A stretch of 64,000 nt of DNA, taken from assembly GCA_014607495.2 (NCBI GenBank), contig CP053157.1, forward strand, positions 5,642,001-5,706,000, read 5' to 3'. Shown here piece after piece: positions 45,201 through 60,200 of this stretch (its first letter is position 1; every line of letters begins with the position of its first letter). The notes beneath the pieces were generated by a model, which worked only from the letters and a program-made list of their open reading frames with translations, did not search any database and was not told the DNA's origin. Source of the DNA: Carposina sasakii (taxonomy: Eukaryota > Arthropoda > Insecta > Lepidoptera > Carposinidae). The position numbers and the translations under genes were made by a program.

Positions 45201-48200
45201 AGGAAACTTTTCAATAACTTTGCGAGCTTCGCAACTTTGATCGCAAAATTGATTGTATCCTCTGTCTAATTGGAGTATTAGGTTTTTTTTTCGTTATTTG
45301 TTTTTATTATGATTTCACAGAATATGGACTGCTATGCTCTAACAATTCAAGAGATATTGAAGATATACGACATATCTCCAACTGGGGCAAAGAAACATGT
45401 CTGGGACAGTTTCCCGGAGCACATCCATCAAATTATGTTCCCTTTACTCAGCTCAAGGTATTGTTTTCTACTGACTCATTAGTAACTCCACTTATTAGAA
45501 ATTGATTGTAGCGCCACCTATTGAGAATGTGGTTTGTATGCTTAGTTTGTAGCTATGGGAGCTTAGACTTGTGGGTAATACTATTTATTACTCACTAAAT
45601 ATAGATCCAAGACCACACCGCATGTTCGGAACCAGTCGTGCACTAGAAAGAGATAGCAACTATCATTTCGGGTAAGGTTCACTGGGCGACGAATCCTGCA
45701 GGGGTTACCTATACACTTTTTTATATAAAGTTTCCCCAAGATTTGTCACGATATTTAAAAGATTTTCTTCTTTTATAGTGTAAATATGTAAGTAAGCGGC
45801 AGTAGGTTCACCCATTACCACGTGGGACTTAATGGTTTACCTGTAAAATAAAAAGTAACTTAATTAGGTATAACATTTTATTGTTACAGATACACACTGG
45901 CATATCCATCTCAACCTAAGAAGGCACATCCTTTGTTCGGCTCAACCTATGCTACTACGTTCTTGGAATGGGCCCATAAGTAAGTCAAGTAATTTACTCT
46001 ATTCCCTGGAAATACTTATACAGGCCAACCACGGCTTTCTCAGTTAGAATTCCCGTAATTTACTGTTCCCGTGGGAATTTCGGGAAATCCTTTCTTATCG
46101 GATGCCTACGTCATAACAAGAACACACCCTGCAAGTTTCAAGATCAGGCAGGTTTTAAATAACCTCATTTACTTAAAGAAAACAACCCGACTGCGTTAAA
46201 ATTTCAACCCAGTGTCACAGTTATGACTAAGGCGAGAGTTATTATTATTATTATTAAATAAAGAAATCAGTGTTGCCAACCCACATCCAATGTTACACCC
46301 AAGATTTTTGAATTTCACCCCTAAAACCACTAAATTCCAACTTTAACTCATGACAAAATGTGGTCATACACATAGTAATTAGCGTCATCACCATCGAAAC
46401 TACTCTATGAAACGGACAATACACGTTGAGTCGTTGTAACCCTAAAAAAAACCTACCCTTGAAAGTCCCCCTAGTTATCTTTTTCCCCCTAAATTTAGGA
46501 GTAAAACCCCTAAGTTGTCACCACTGAAAGAAATATATACCTATATACAAGTACATACACTCTTAACACATAACCCTAATTCTGGCGCAGTAGGGAAAAA
46601 AGCCAAGCGACGACTATTTTTAGCTAACAGATTAATAAATTATTTATAAATAATATTAATAATGTAGGTATTCAGAATAACTTAATCTTCTTTCAGCTGG
46701 GCAGGCCAACTGATACACCTAATAGAATCGGAGAGCATTCGCGAGTTGCTGCGAACGGTTCACCCGAGCATGCGCCGCGATGTGCGAACGTTGTTTTTGT
46801 TCCTTCCATACGTGTTGCTACATGCTGTTATGTCGAAAACTAACCCGGGCTATGTGCAGGAGGAGATATTGGCTGTTATTGGTTAGTATTTGTTATTTAC
46901 TTATCGTAGTTTCCCATATTTTCATGCCTGTTAGAAAAGGAAAGTTTTATTATTTGTATTTATATCGAAAGATCATAAAATAAAAGAAACATTTGCGAAA
47001 GAAAAACTTCGCTACCGTGGAAACTTTCCGGGATATTTTATACTTGCCAAATAACGCTCCATACAAACGGCTACTACAATTATGATATAATAAATAAATA
47101 AATATTCACACACATCACAACATGTTAGTCCCACACTAAGATCCCTAAGGTCTTGTATCGTGGGTACTAAGCAACGGTATATAAAGACATAGATAAGTTA
47201 GATTACATCCAATTAAAAATTGTTAATTTGTTAACTTATTATTAATTTTTCTATGCTGCTCTGGGAGTGAAAAAAAAGTATATTACTACAGCTGCTTCTC
47301 TTCCCGGGCATACTGTACAAGTCAGTAGAGGGACAAGAGGGTCTTGGTGTTTTGTAGGCGATGGGCTGACCACCTGTCACTACTAACCGAACTTGTACAT
47401 CTCAACAATACCCTCAAAATGGGTTAGAAGTGGCACCATGTGGCTCTATCGGCCCTTGGTGCTCTGCCTACCCCGTAAGGGATAAAGGCATGATTATATG
47501 TAAGTTATTATTCAGGTACAGGGAATTTGGTGAGCGTGCCGGTGTCGACTGAGAAGTCTCGCTACAAAATGCTGCGGCACATTCGTATGACGCCCAACAT
47601 AAATACTGTACAAGCGGAGGAAGGGAACCAGGTAAGTTAGGAACAGCTTTTAATACGAGTATAAGACGTAAATCCCCTTCTATAATAAAAAACGGAACTT
47701 TCAAGAACCGTTATGGGTTTGTTAATCGCAAACTAACATACTAACATTGGTCTTTTGCCCATCTAAATATTTGTGGCGAAACCAGCCTCCTGATTTCCTA
47801 ACTTGCAAAAGCAAAGCAATAGCAATGCGTCGACATGAGTGTGTGGATGCGTGTGGCCAGTACGGCCCCCTGATTACCCTAATTTGCAATATCAAAGCCG
47901 AAGCAAAGCGGTAGCGAAAATTGTACAATATTCGCCTTGAAATGTCAAAGTTCCTTTGAAATTCATTTTACGTAATACGAATTTGACAAGCAATCACCGA
48001 TTTTTATACAATTTTCGCTATCGCTTTGCTTTTGCTAGTTAGGTAATAAGGGGGCCTGTCGTGGAAAGAAGCACAATTTTTCTCTGCTTCTGCAAGTTAC
48101 CTAATCAGCCCACACAGGAGGGATTATTAGAGTTGGCCATATCCTTTTCTTTTCGTTATAAACCGAAATTCGTTAAAAAAGATAGCGGCAATGCTATCGC

Positions 48201-51200
48201 GTGGAGCATTCTGACGCGTACTTTTCCGCAATTTTTCTTGCTATATCAAATGCCAGATCTTTCACGCTCTAGCACTTAGCGATTCCTGTACTTCCGTGAC
48301 TTACTAGATTTATGTTACTGTAGTTTAGGGCTTGATGTTTTGTAGGCGATGGGCTGACCACCTGTTACTACTAACCGAACTTGTACATCTCAACTATACC
48401 CTCAAAATTGGTCACAAGTGGCACCATGTGGTTCTATCAGCCCTTGGTGCTCTGCCTGACCCGTAAGGGATAAAGGCGTGATTATATAATAAATAAATAA
48501 ATATTCACACACTTCACAACACATTGACCTAGTCCCACACTAAGATCCCTAAGGTCTTGTGTCGTGGGTACTAAGCAACGGTATATAAATACATAGATAA
48601 GTATATAAACATCCATGACTCGGAAACAAACATCGATATTCATCACATCAATGTTTGCACCTACCGGGATTCGAACCCAGGACCTATGGCGTCGCAGGCA
48701 GGGCCACTACCAACTACACCAATCGGCCGACGATGTATATGTATGTATGTATATGTATATAGTTTAGGGCTTGCCTCGGTATGTAGTTATCCATCCTTCG
48801 CAGCGTGTGGCCAATCTAGTTCAGCTTGTTTGATCTGCTTATCATCGATTGGAGTCTCACCGCAGTGTTCTCATAGCTTTAGGGATGCTGACGTGAATTG
48901 ATATGTATGTTTTTTCGAAATTAATGCTTTTTATTATTATTATTAATCTGACATTAAAACTATATTTTCAGACTAAATGCAGCAAGATGATATACACATT
49001 GATGGATTTCCTAAACCGTTGGCTTTTGGAATGGTGTCATTTGAAGCCACGCCCATTGGAAAATGAGAATTACAAGTATGTTTGGCAAATATTTTGTTGC
49101 AATTACACTTTACTCCCTTGTAAATAAATAGTAATAGAAAACTAATAAATAATGCTACTTATATGTAAGTATGTATGTAAGCTGGCAACTTGTCACTGAT
49201 CATTAACATCTGACCCCGACTAAACGTGGCTGTGAGGATCTCTTTCGTGATCTTGCAGCTCTGGCTACCCCATTTTGGGTACACAATGGTGTGAATATGT
49301 ATATAATTTACCTCTATACCTATATTTTAACTGAAAATTTGCCACATTTAATTTGTCATAAGGCGCGATAACTGATTTTAGAAAGCGGTTAATCTTTATT
49401 TCCAGAGCAATATCAACATTTATGGAGAAATTCGACAAACTAACTATAGCGCGAGGCAACTTCCTATGTGGCGAGTTAGAAAGAGCGCTACAATACTTAG
49501 AGATGTATATGGCAGAGCGTCAGAGCGGGATGCAAGATCAACTGCCCTTCCTAGCCGAGATATACGCTTTGTTGGATGAGCCTGATTCTGTTGCTGGTAC
49601 GATTTTAAATGATATTTATTTTTTAAAAGTTATTGACATAGGAAACGTCCGTTTTAAAGTAAAAATCTTGATTCAGTAAAAATGTCTGAACCAAATTGAC
49701 AGTTTGGAGACGTTTTATTTGAGATTTTCAAACTTGTATTTTATGTATCTCTTTGGTTTTATATCTTGCCATAGGGGTTGAAATATAATAAAATTTCAAT
49801 AATGCCGACTAAATTTAAAATTTGGTACACAAGACACATTCAGTTTGGAAGCGTATCTTCTTAATAGTGGTCTAGCATTAGATGCTAGCTTCGCACAGTG
49901 CGTGATTTTGCGGATCATCGCGCACGGACTACGACTATAGACAGACACGTACCATACTAAACATGTGTAGATTCCACGGACGACATCGTCCCACAGATCG
50001 CTGGTGCGGACTGGTCCGCTTCCGTCTGCAATATCACGCACCGTGGGAACTCAGCATAAGTCTTATTTTATAAATGAAATTGTATTAGGCGTTACAATTC
50101 GGAAGTTCAAACATTCATTATGGGTGCGCCCACCACCGGGCCCTACACCCTCCACTGACCCTCGGATCTGATAACTCATAATTGCGAAAACAGGCACTTG
50201 CACTAACTACAATCGCCACGAGAAACCAGACCCGAGCACCTAGCATGCAAGACGATACATTGCACTATTCCGAAATCAAAAACTAGATAAATAATCTACA
50301 TATGTTTCGCCAACAATCGTGGCATCCTCAGGATTATAGAAATCGAGCGAGGGTTTTAGAGGTTCATAATAATTAGTGGTTTACTAATTTACTAATTTCT
50401 ATAATCCTGAGGATGCCACGATTGTTGGCGAAACATATGTAGATTATTTATCTAGTTTTTGATTTCGGAATAGTGCAATGTATCGTCTTGCATGCTAGGT
50501 GCTCGGGTCTAGTTTCTCGTGGCGATTGTAGTTAGTGCAAGTGCCTGTTTTCGCAATTATGAGTTATCAGATCCGAGGGTCAGTGGAGGGTGTAGGGCCC
50601 GGTGGTGGGCGCACCCATAGTGAATAAGTCTTATTTGTTTAGGGTCCATTAATGTTATTGTAATTTTTAGGCATCCTCTCTATAAAACGTTCGGAGCCGT
50701 CGCTAAAGGAGTTGATACTGGCTCAAGTGGTAACAGGCCGTCTGCAAGACGCCGCACTCTGTTACGAACGGTTAGCGCAAGAAGGGCAGTTGGACAGGCA
50801 TAGTTTACCTGTAAGTTTTTAGATTAAGTTTGATAGAAACCGGTTAAGCCGTTTCGGAAGAGTTTGGTGACAACACCGCAACACCCGAATTTTATTTATT
50901 AGATGCAACATAAAAACACGTCATGTTTATTTTTGAGGAATGTGTTAACATTTCTAAGCTGGAATTTCTTCATACTATCTAAAAAATAAAACATGTGATT
51001 TCGAGTTCCAAATTTTGTGGACAGGTTCTTTAAAATAGACTTTCCTCGTAGCATTTCGCATAACTTATCCCTGTTTCTTATATTATTTGAAACGCACTAG
51101 AATTTAAATTAATAAACACTAATTTGGTCGAGTGATCACCATGAGGCGATCACTAGTATTAACTTTTACTACACTGCTCCAAAACATATTTTATTACTTA

Positions 51201-54200
51201 CAGTACTAAAAAACTATTATATTTCCTAGGGTATGGTAGATTGCTACCTCGGATTGGACCAGCCGTTTACAGCGTACCGTTTGTTAAGCGAACATGAGAG
51301 ATCGGGCGGCGCGGAACTATCCGCTGAGCCGTTATGGAGGCTGGGGCGGTGGGAACAACTCGACGCGGTGTGTGCCAGCCCTGTGGTATGTATAACGGAG
51401 CGACCGCAGCGAGCGGGCCATTTGTAGGTACATACTTACATACATATACTCACGCCTATGTTCCATAGGGGCTTAATATTAAGCGTTCCTATCTTCATAC
51501 TTCACAGTCTGTATTTCTATCGATAATGATGTACGAAATGATACAAATAATCGTACACATTACAACAAATCTCTGTTAATTATTCTAGTTGTAGCTGTAG
51601 GATATCTATACAGGGTGTAACAGAAAGGTTATGTTAAGCGAAAAGCTGTATAAATAGCCCACTATAGAGAACCTATTTCCAAAATTTGAGACTCGAAATC
51701 ACATTTTTATTTTTAAGATTGTATGAAAATTCCTGAGATATTTAAACATTCTCCATACTATCGGAAAAAATAAACATGTGATTTCGGATCTCAAATTTTG
51801 TGGATAGGTTCTCTATAGTGGGCTATTTACATAGCTTTTCGCTTAACATACCCTTTTTGTTACACCCTGTATATAATCCTGTATATATGTATGTACTTGT
51901 ATGTATTACATTATTTACATTACAACATCTTTGTCACAATGTAGTAAATATTTTATCTTTCAGCCGCCATCCCGCGAAAACTGGGGTCTACTTATGGGTC
52001 GAATACTCCTCGCCTTGCGCAGTGGTGATCAAGGGAAATTCGACCTTATGTGCGACAGTGCAACCAGTAGATTACTCTCCCAGATGGACGGAGAGAGTAG
52101 AGGTGAAAGTGCCTTGCGTAGTGGGTACCAAAGTGTGCTAGGATTGCATATTGTCACTGAGGCAAGGCATGCGCAGGAGGTGTTGATTAAGTAAGTATAA
52201 TGTGCAATAAGGGCTGTAGACCATTGCTTCTGAATCCTAACTGCATCTATGCAAACTTTATAAAGTCGGTTTTATTCATTCTTCAAACAGACATTCTTCT
52301 GTAATCCTCTATTCGTGCTATTGTCATAATAATACAAGTTTTCATGAAGTTTCCTAGATTTAAACCTATTGAATACATACCGACTGCGGTCGCGGGTATC
52401 TGCTGAATGCCACCGTTACGGTGGAGGTCATTGGGGAAGGCCTATGTTCACCAGTGGACTTATCATATCTGAAAATAATGATCAATGAAAATATAAGTGT
52501 TTCCTGACCTATAATTATTATTTATAACAAGGATCTTTCTGTTTACCCTATAGGTTGAAATCAATAAGCGACAGTGACGCAACAAGCACAGACATACTAA
52601 ATCAGTTACTAGACGAATGGCGTCGGAGACTATCGGTGGTACAAACGGATGTTCGTACAGTGGAGCCTTTGTTGCGACTTAGGAGGATATTCTTGCAGCA
52701 GACACAGGTATGTAAATAAAGTACGGTAAAGCTTTGGTTTTCTAGGTTACTGGACGTATGCAAAATCTTTTTTTTTACAATTAGATATGCAAACATTTGA
52801 CCGCCATCGTGCCTAATGTTAAGCAAGATGCGGCCTAAGGTGGAACATGTTTGCCTCGAAAGTGCCTATTCACTCTAGCTTTGAAGAGATCAAAGTTGTA
52901 GTGCTCGGGAAATACATCGGTAGGAAGTACATTCCATTCCTTAGCCGTGCGCATTACAAACAAGTTAGCATAACGTTTGGTGCGGATGGGTGGGATATCA
53001 ACAACATAAGGGTGATACGCTAGTCTGCGTCTAGTATACCGATGGTGAAATGGGGCTGGTGGAACTGTATTGTGAAGTTCCCACGTCCAAAGTGTATCTT
53101 ATAAATATGTTTTAAGAAATGATTTTTTTTTACCCGAGTGGGACTCGAACCTCTGATGAATGATGAACCTCCTCAGACCTCTCGCATTCCGTGCTGTGCT
53201 CTCACCAACTGAGCTACCGGGTCAATTACTCGGATGACGTATTTGACCATCTCTTTTAAACTTTTATTCTTACATTACGTTTTTGGCAAATGTATCCTGT
53301 AAAACACTTGACAAGGCAGCAATTTTACGGCGGTTTGTTTTTACGGCCTTACTTACTTGCTCAACCATTTGCTGTTAAGGTCTCTCGATGATGTGAGTAC
53401 TAGCTAAGCATGGCATCTTCATACTAATGAGGCGTTATCCCGTTCAGATTTGACATGACAGAAAAAATATACGCATGTCGCACAAGTGGGGGAGGAGTAG
53501 TTGTAGGGCGGGGCTTTAGCGCTTTGCGAGCGAAATTGCATTTGTGTCATTATGTCGTATTTATGTGTCGCTGATACATTTTGATTTTTGTACATTGGTC
53601 CAAGCCAAGTGTAAACTTTCATTCTTACAATGTTTTTATAATAATTTGTAGGAATCACTCGCCCGCACTCATCCTGAGACGGCGAGTAAACTGAGACACT
53701 GTATCGGCGATCTGTGGCTACAGAGTGCGAAGCAAGCGAGAAAGGCTGGCATTTTACAACAGGTAGGTTTCTGACATTGAAATTAATATAGACATACATA
53801 ATGTGTTTTGTATGACAATGTAGACATACACATTGTCATACAAAACACACTTCTTGCTCCGTAGACAAAAAATAGTTTTGTGGGACTGTTATTCTAAAAA
53901 TAAGTTGGAATATGTATTTCATAATAATAAATAACAATAACACTGTTTCCAAAATGGGATAGCCAAAACTGCAGCTTTAGCATAGAGGGGCCGGATTAAA
54001 AAAATCTGAAACGTTAGCTCATCGTCATTGTTTGAGAGAACGTCCCTGAGTTCCTTAGAGTGCGTTTTACCAAAAGGTTTTTTAAACAATGGTGTATTCG
54101 TTCTGTGTATGTCTACCCATACATAACCTGTGTAGTGTAAGTGCATTCAAAAAAGTTTGATCCGAAATTTTGCTTGGTATCTATAAAACGTATTCTAGTT

Positions 54201-57200
54201 GACTTCCGATATGCGCGGAAGGAGATGCAGCTGATGTATTCTAATCAGCACAGGATTTGACTAGAACATATTTGCTGCATCTCCTTTCATGCATTGTCAG
54301 ATTCGAGGCTCTGAAATAAATTAACTTATAATTGATCAACTCTTTTCGCAGTCATACATGTACATCCTTAATGCGGAAGAATACCAACCCGAAGAGCTAT
54401 TCATAGAGAAAGCGAAGATGTACTGGTCTCGGGGTCAACATGAGCAGGCATTCACTACGTTACGGAGACGGCTAGATGAAGTGTATCCTCAGATTGAAGA
54501 GCTGACTCAGGAACAGAGGTGAAGATAGTTTACTTCACTACACATTATAAAACAAAGTCGCTTTCTGCTGTCTGTCCCTATGTATGTTTAGATCTTTCAA
54601 ACTAGGGAATGGATTTTGATGCGGTTTTTTTTAAATAGATAGAGTGATTCACAAGGAAGGTTTATAATGTATAACTAGGGACCCACCCCGGCTTCGCACG
54701 GAAGTAATGCACTCTCCACGCGGGCGAAGCCGTGGGCGATCGCTAGTATAAATGGGAAAGTTCTTGAGGATGGATGTATTTGTGTGTGTGTTTAATGTTT
54801 GTTACTCTTTCACGCAAAAACGACTTGATTTTGATATATCAAAATAGTACATAAGTTGCCATTGTGGTTGATTCTAACCGTCACACATAAATCTAAACTT
54901 AGATTAGTCCTACCTGTTCCTTTTAGTCCCAGCCATTTATGTTAAGAAAGGAAAGGGACAGACCTATCTAATTTTAAGTTTACGTCTAAGTGTGACGGTC
55001 AGAATCGACCAGATTGCCGACCGATTGGTGAAGTTAGTAGTGACCCTGCCTGTCGCGAATGGGTCCTGGGTTCGAATACCGGTAGGTGCAAACATTGATA
55101 TAATGAATATCGATGTTTGTTTCCGAGTCATGGATGTTTCTATGATTAGCTGTGTATTTATATACCGTTGATTAGTACCTACAATACAAGACGTTAGGGA
55201 TGGGTGGAACTACATAGGTTAATGTGTTGTGTGTGAATTTGAATATACGAGTACAATGGCCTTAATTTTAATGAGCAATGAGGTTTATATTATTAAAATG
55301 GTTGCAGAAAATATGTGCGAAAGCGAAACTGTTGATTGCGAAGTATAATGACGAGACGACAAACGTTGATGTTGACGTCAATATCGGATACTATAAAGAA
55401 GCGGTGGACGTGTTTAAACAGTGGGAAAAGAGTTTGGTAAGTTAGTTAAAGTTTAAACTCACATTTACTATGTCGTCAGCCTAATTGCAGGCCACAGCTG
55501 GACATGGGCCTCCCCCAGAGCACGCCACACGGCTCGATCTCCCGCTTTTGCCATCCAGTCACTACCAGCCGCCCTCCATCTGGCCGGAGACATTTAACAC
55601 AAACTTTAATCATGCTTAACCATTGGAAATTAATTTAATATCAAAGAAAATAAAGTACTACCCTCTCTTAGTCGAGCGCTCTCAAGGGCATTTATCAAGA
55701 ATACGAGTATAAGGCCTCAATGTCCTATCTAAATCTTGGATACTTTGTTGTACCTGATCGCCACATAATGCGCATCTGACTTATTTGTGAGAAACTATTG
55801 CATGAGATAGAGATCATAATTATTATAATGTAGCAATAGCATCTGTACTATTTGCTATTTATATTTATTTTCAAGCCAGAGATAAATAATGTTCATTTAT
55901 TTATATGTATTTAATCTTTGATTTATCACTTTTAAGATAAAGTAATATTTACCCTGTATTTCGCTAGCCCTATTATATAGGTACATAGGTTTTCCCCAGG
56001 ATATATTTTTATTTTTTATTTATTACTATTACCTACTATTTATTTTTATTTATTACATTTTTTATGTATACCTGCAGACCATTTAATTAGTTTTTAAAGT
56101 GAGAGTAGTTTTAGTAAAAAAGAAAAACGAATTTCAGGTGTGTCTAGGAGCGTATTACGAGAAAGTGAGTTCGAATGACGTCACGAACCCGACGGAAGCA
56201 AGTATGAACGTGATGTGGTCACGTCGACTCTACGCCCTCAATAGTTACGGCAAAGCGCTGCAGTACGGACATAAGTACCTCTACCAGAGTATGCCGAGGA
56301 TGCTGTCTATTTGGTATGTTTAAAAAGAGCCTTTTACAAATCACTATAGAAAAATAGACATTCTCGGTTTCGAAAAAATATAAAGATTTATACCTTTATT
56401 TATTTGATTCAATTTTTTCGAACTGCCTCAGCTTAAACCGTCTTTTGATTACACACATATACGGCTGTGTCCCCAAAATGGTGTCAAAAAACTGCGAGAA
56501 CTGCTGTATTACACTGTATGCCACACACACGCAACCACTTGCCCTGTACCCTTGGCGCCTACTTTGTCAAATGGCGTGACTCTAAGGCGATTATCACACT
56601 GCCACGCACCATGCAGCGTAGCGCGTGAATGCGTTTTCTAACGTTGCTCGTAAGTATGTCCGTTTGTATAGAAAACACGCACAGTCCAACACACAGAAAA
56701 TGCATCCACGCGCGTTCATTCAAGCAACGTTAGAAAACGCATTCACGCGCTACGCTGCATGGTGCGTGGTAGTGTGATAATCGCCTAAAGAAACAATCGT
56801 GCATTTTTGCCCACTTGTGTTACAATCTAGATCGTTTGTTTATAATTTTTATAGTTTAAGTTGCATGGAATTGTAATATGTAGTGTGTGAGAAATAAATA
56901 AATAAATAAATAAACTTGCTATCAGTCATAGGTTCTGAAAAATTTACGTTGTCACAACTCTCCTCTGTCACAACCCTCCTCGGTCTCCCCTACTAATTTA
57001 TGATTATTTTTTCATAATAACACGTGTCTTTAATAGTTTATTTTTTACATAAACCTTCTTACCTTCTTTCCATATCCAGGTTGGACGTGGAAGCGACAGC
57101 CTCAGACAAAAGCTCGCACATGATACTAGCTCAAATGACGGAGGTGATAAAGACGTATTCACAACGCCTGCCGCAGTACCTCTACTTGACTGCCTTTTCT

Positions 57201-60200
57201 CAGATTGTGTCGAGGATCTGCCATCCTGTGAAAGAGGTAAGTTTTTTAAAATCAAGCATTCACTATTTATCCGTGTACTACCCTTCGTGTTATTCTAAGG
57301 TGCAAAGCTATATAACGTATGTAGAAAAGTATATTTATATAAATTAATAATAGAAATCTTCTATGCTGCTCTGAGAATGAAAAAAAAAGTATAATACTAC
57401 AGCTGCTTCTCTTTCCGGGCATACTGCACAAGTCAGTAGAGGGACAAGAGGGTCTTGGTGTTTTGTAGGCGATGGGCTGACCACCTGTCACTACTAACCG
57501 AACTTGCACATCTCAACTATACCCTTAAAATTGGTCAGAAGTGGCACCATGTGGTTCTATCGGCCCTTGGTGCTCTGCCTATCCCCGTAAAGGCGTGATT
57601 ATATGTATGTATGTAATAATAGAACCTATATCTCATCTGATGACCATAAAAGGCGATAATGCTATGACTAATTCACGATATGGCCTCGAAAAATAGTAAG
57701 TAAGTAATATTTATTTCACAAGTTTAGTAACATTACGGACTTGTATACAGAGTGTAACACAAGAGGTATGTCAAGCGATATGCTATAAATATATCCCACA
57801 ATAGAGATTCTGCTTACAAGTTCATTGTAGTGAGTTATTAACGTAGCTTTTAGCTTAACATTACCCCTGTTATACCGTTAAATTAGTTGTCGTTAGTAGT
57901 ATACAGGGTGTTTTTTCGTTGCCTCCCTTAACGAACGTACTCTATACATCAAGTAAAGTAAGTTTATACAAAAAAAAAATGCTGGGAACCGATGTAAATT
58001 TTTTTGAAGTAAAATAATTAATTACTTGATCAAGCGAAATTTATAGTGTACAGTGTTTATGCTAGTTTTTTCGTAGACAGATATTAAGCCATGAACCGTT
58101 ATTTGAAGCATAAATAAACACTATTTGAGAGCAGCGAACCTGATTTCCAGTAACGAGTCGGTATTTTTGCTCGAGTGTCTCTTCCATACTACGTCACATC
58201 CCGTACACCAGGTGGGGAGTCTTGCTCATGGTGTGTCCGGGAGTCTATCTTCATTGGCGTTTTGATTGCTGTGACATTATTTGATTGCAGTGTGCATTTA
58301 TGCAGAAAAACGCAGTCTATTTACTCAACTTTGGACCCTAATATCTTGGGAATCAGCCACTTCCCAGGTATGCTTCCATGGAGAAAAATGATCGTGATGA
58401 TGAGGAGATTTCGTAGTTTTCGGGAACGTTGACGACCAAAAAACATCCTGTATAAGGCTGATTTTGTTACACAAATATTATGGTTATTGATTTATATTTT
58501 GTCCTCTTTCTTAATTTGGTATGCGTATACCAGTACTATATACTTGGCTTGGGTGTAGATTTATCGGCTTCTAATATTTTTTATTGTTCTGACCTCTATA
58601 ATACTTTCCAGGTATACCAGCAACTAAAAGCGATAATAGTAAAACTAATTCTCGCCTACCCTCAACACACATTGTGGATGATGATGTCAGTAATTAGATC
58701 AGGGTACCCGCAGAGAATCAAACGTTGTAACGACGTATTCTCAGACCCGAGGCTGAAAGAACCCAGGATGTTGAAGCTTGTATGTGACTTTACGCAGTTA
58801 GCTGAGAAATTAACACAGCTGTGTAATAATAAAGGAACTGGAGAGGTATTTGTTAATTGTTTTATATTGATTTTATCATAATTTTTGTGTGTCGTTGACT
58901 AATAAGTAGATAAGTGAATACTCATAGAAATGTGTCTCCGGCAATCAAAAGAATATTTTCGCTATCCTTTACCAAATTTGATCAGAATGTGTTCAATGAT
59001 GTCCTGAAATTATCGAGACGGACTTCTATCTATGAAGATAGTGCTATGTAACGAAGGGTAACCCGTCCCCCTGGTAACACTTGGACTCATATAAGCAGGA
59101 TTATTTCCATCGTACAAGCGCTTGACTTCTTATTTGCGCCTCGTTTCCATAATTCTACTTTAAGAGTTCATAACCACAGAAATACAATTAGAGTGCGTTT
59201 CGAATATTTCGTTTGGATGATGGCGCTAGCTACTATGTGCATGACTGCATTATCTGTGTCACTGCATAAAAAAAAATTAGTTCCAAAATCCGGCATTATA
59301 GTTATTCGAAACGGACTATTTTTTTCTTTTTGCGGGAAACATGATTTTTTTTTTAATTTTAGGCGACAACAGTATCGAGCCTAGTGCGCACATTGCCCCG
59401 CCTACTAGCCAGCGACAACTTCAGCCACATAATGATGCCATTCCAGCAGTACATCAAGCTAGTGCTGCCTTCGAAGGCGGCACGCCGCGAGCGCTTGGAG
59501 TTCAACATTCCCGTCGACCCGCCGGTCTATATCGCCGGTATTGAGGAGCACGTCAGTATATTACCGTCGCTGCAGAAGCCAAGGAAGGTCACTCTTAAAG
59601 GTCAGTTGTGGTACTTTTTTGTGTTTAACGAACATATACATATATTCCATTCTATTTATACATACATACAGGGTGTGGGTGACAGCCAGACAAATACTGA
59701 AATGCTGAACAGGTACCATTGTGTTGAGTTATACGATAGTGTTATTACTCGCAGGAAATGTATTTTTGATTTGATTATCAGTAATCTTTGCTCTCCGCGC
59801 CAATTGTATCAGGCGATCCTGTGACTATGGGCTTATTGTTTTTTGGATCACTTGTGACTCCATTAGGGTTGATAAGTTATTTGAACTTTTTTGAGGGCAA
59901 CTTTTTTTGAAAATCATCTTTTGGTTAAAATTTTATTTTCAAGTCATTACCTAAGGCCTAATTAAACGAACAAAATTATTTTTTCCTGAAAATATGAAAA
60001 AATTGTCAGAAAGTTTTGGAATTTTCCTGCGAAAATTTTCAGTGTTTTCTGCCTCAGAATCGTGGTCTGAAGTCATGGTATCAATATTTGCCCGGCTGTC
60101 ACAAACACCCTGTATACACTCCGCTGTAGGTCGGTCAGCTAGGGCAGATGTAAATGTTCAGTGATAGATAAAGTTGCTAGTATATTATCTTGAGAGGATG

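Noticed and set aside
48730..48770. CRISPR-like or regulatory short repeat
   Set aside because: It is a simple GTAT microsatellite next to a SINE; no repeat-spacer pattern exists anywhere in the window.
53131..53225. Possible minus-strand tRNA gene
   Set aside because: Good A- and B-box regions, but the spacing between them is too long, and it shares leader and A-tail features with a SINE inserted in a LINE.
58175..58432. 85-codon frame in an ATR intron
   Set aside because: It lies wholly inside a TIR element (57903-58453) and resembles no transposase.
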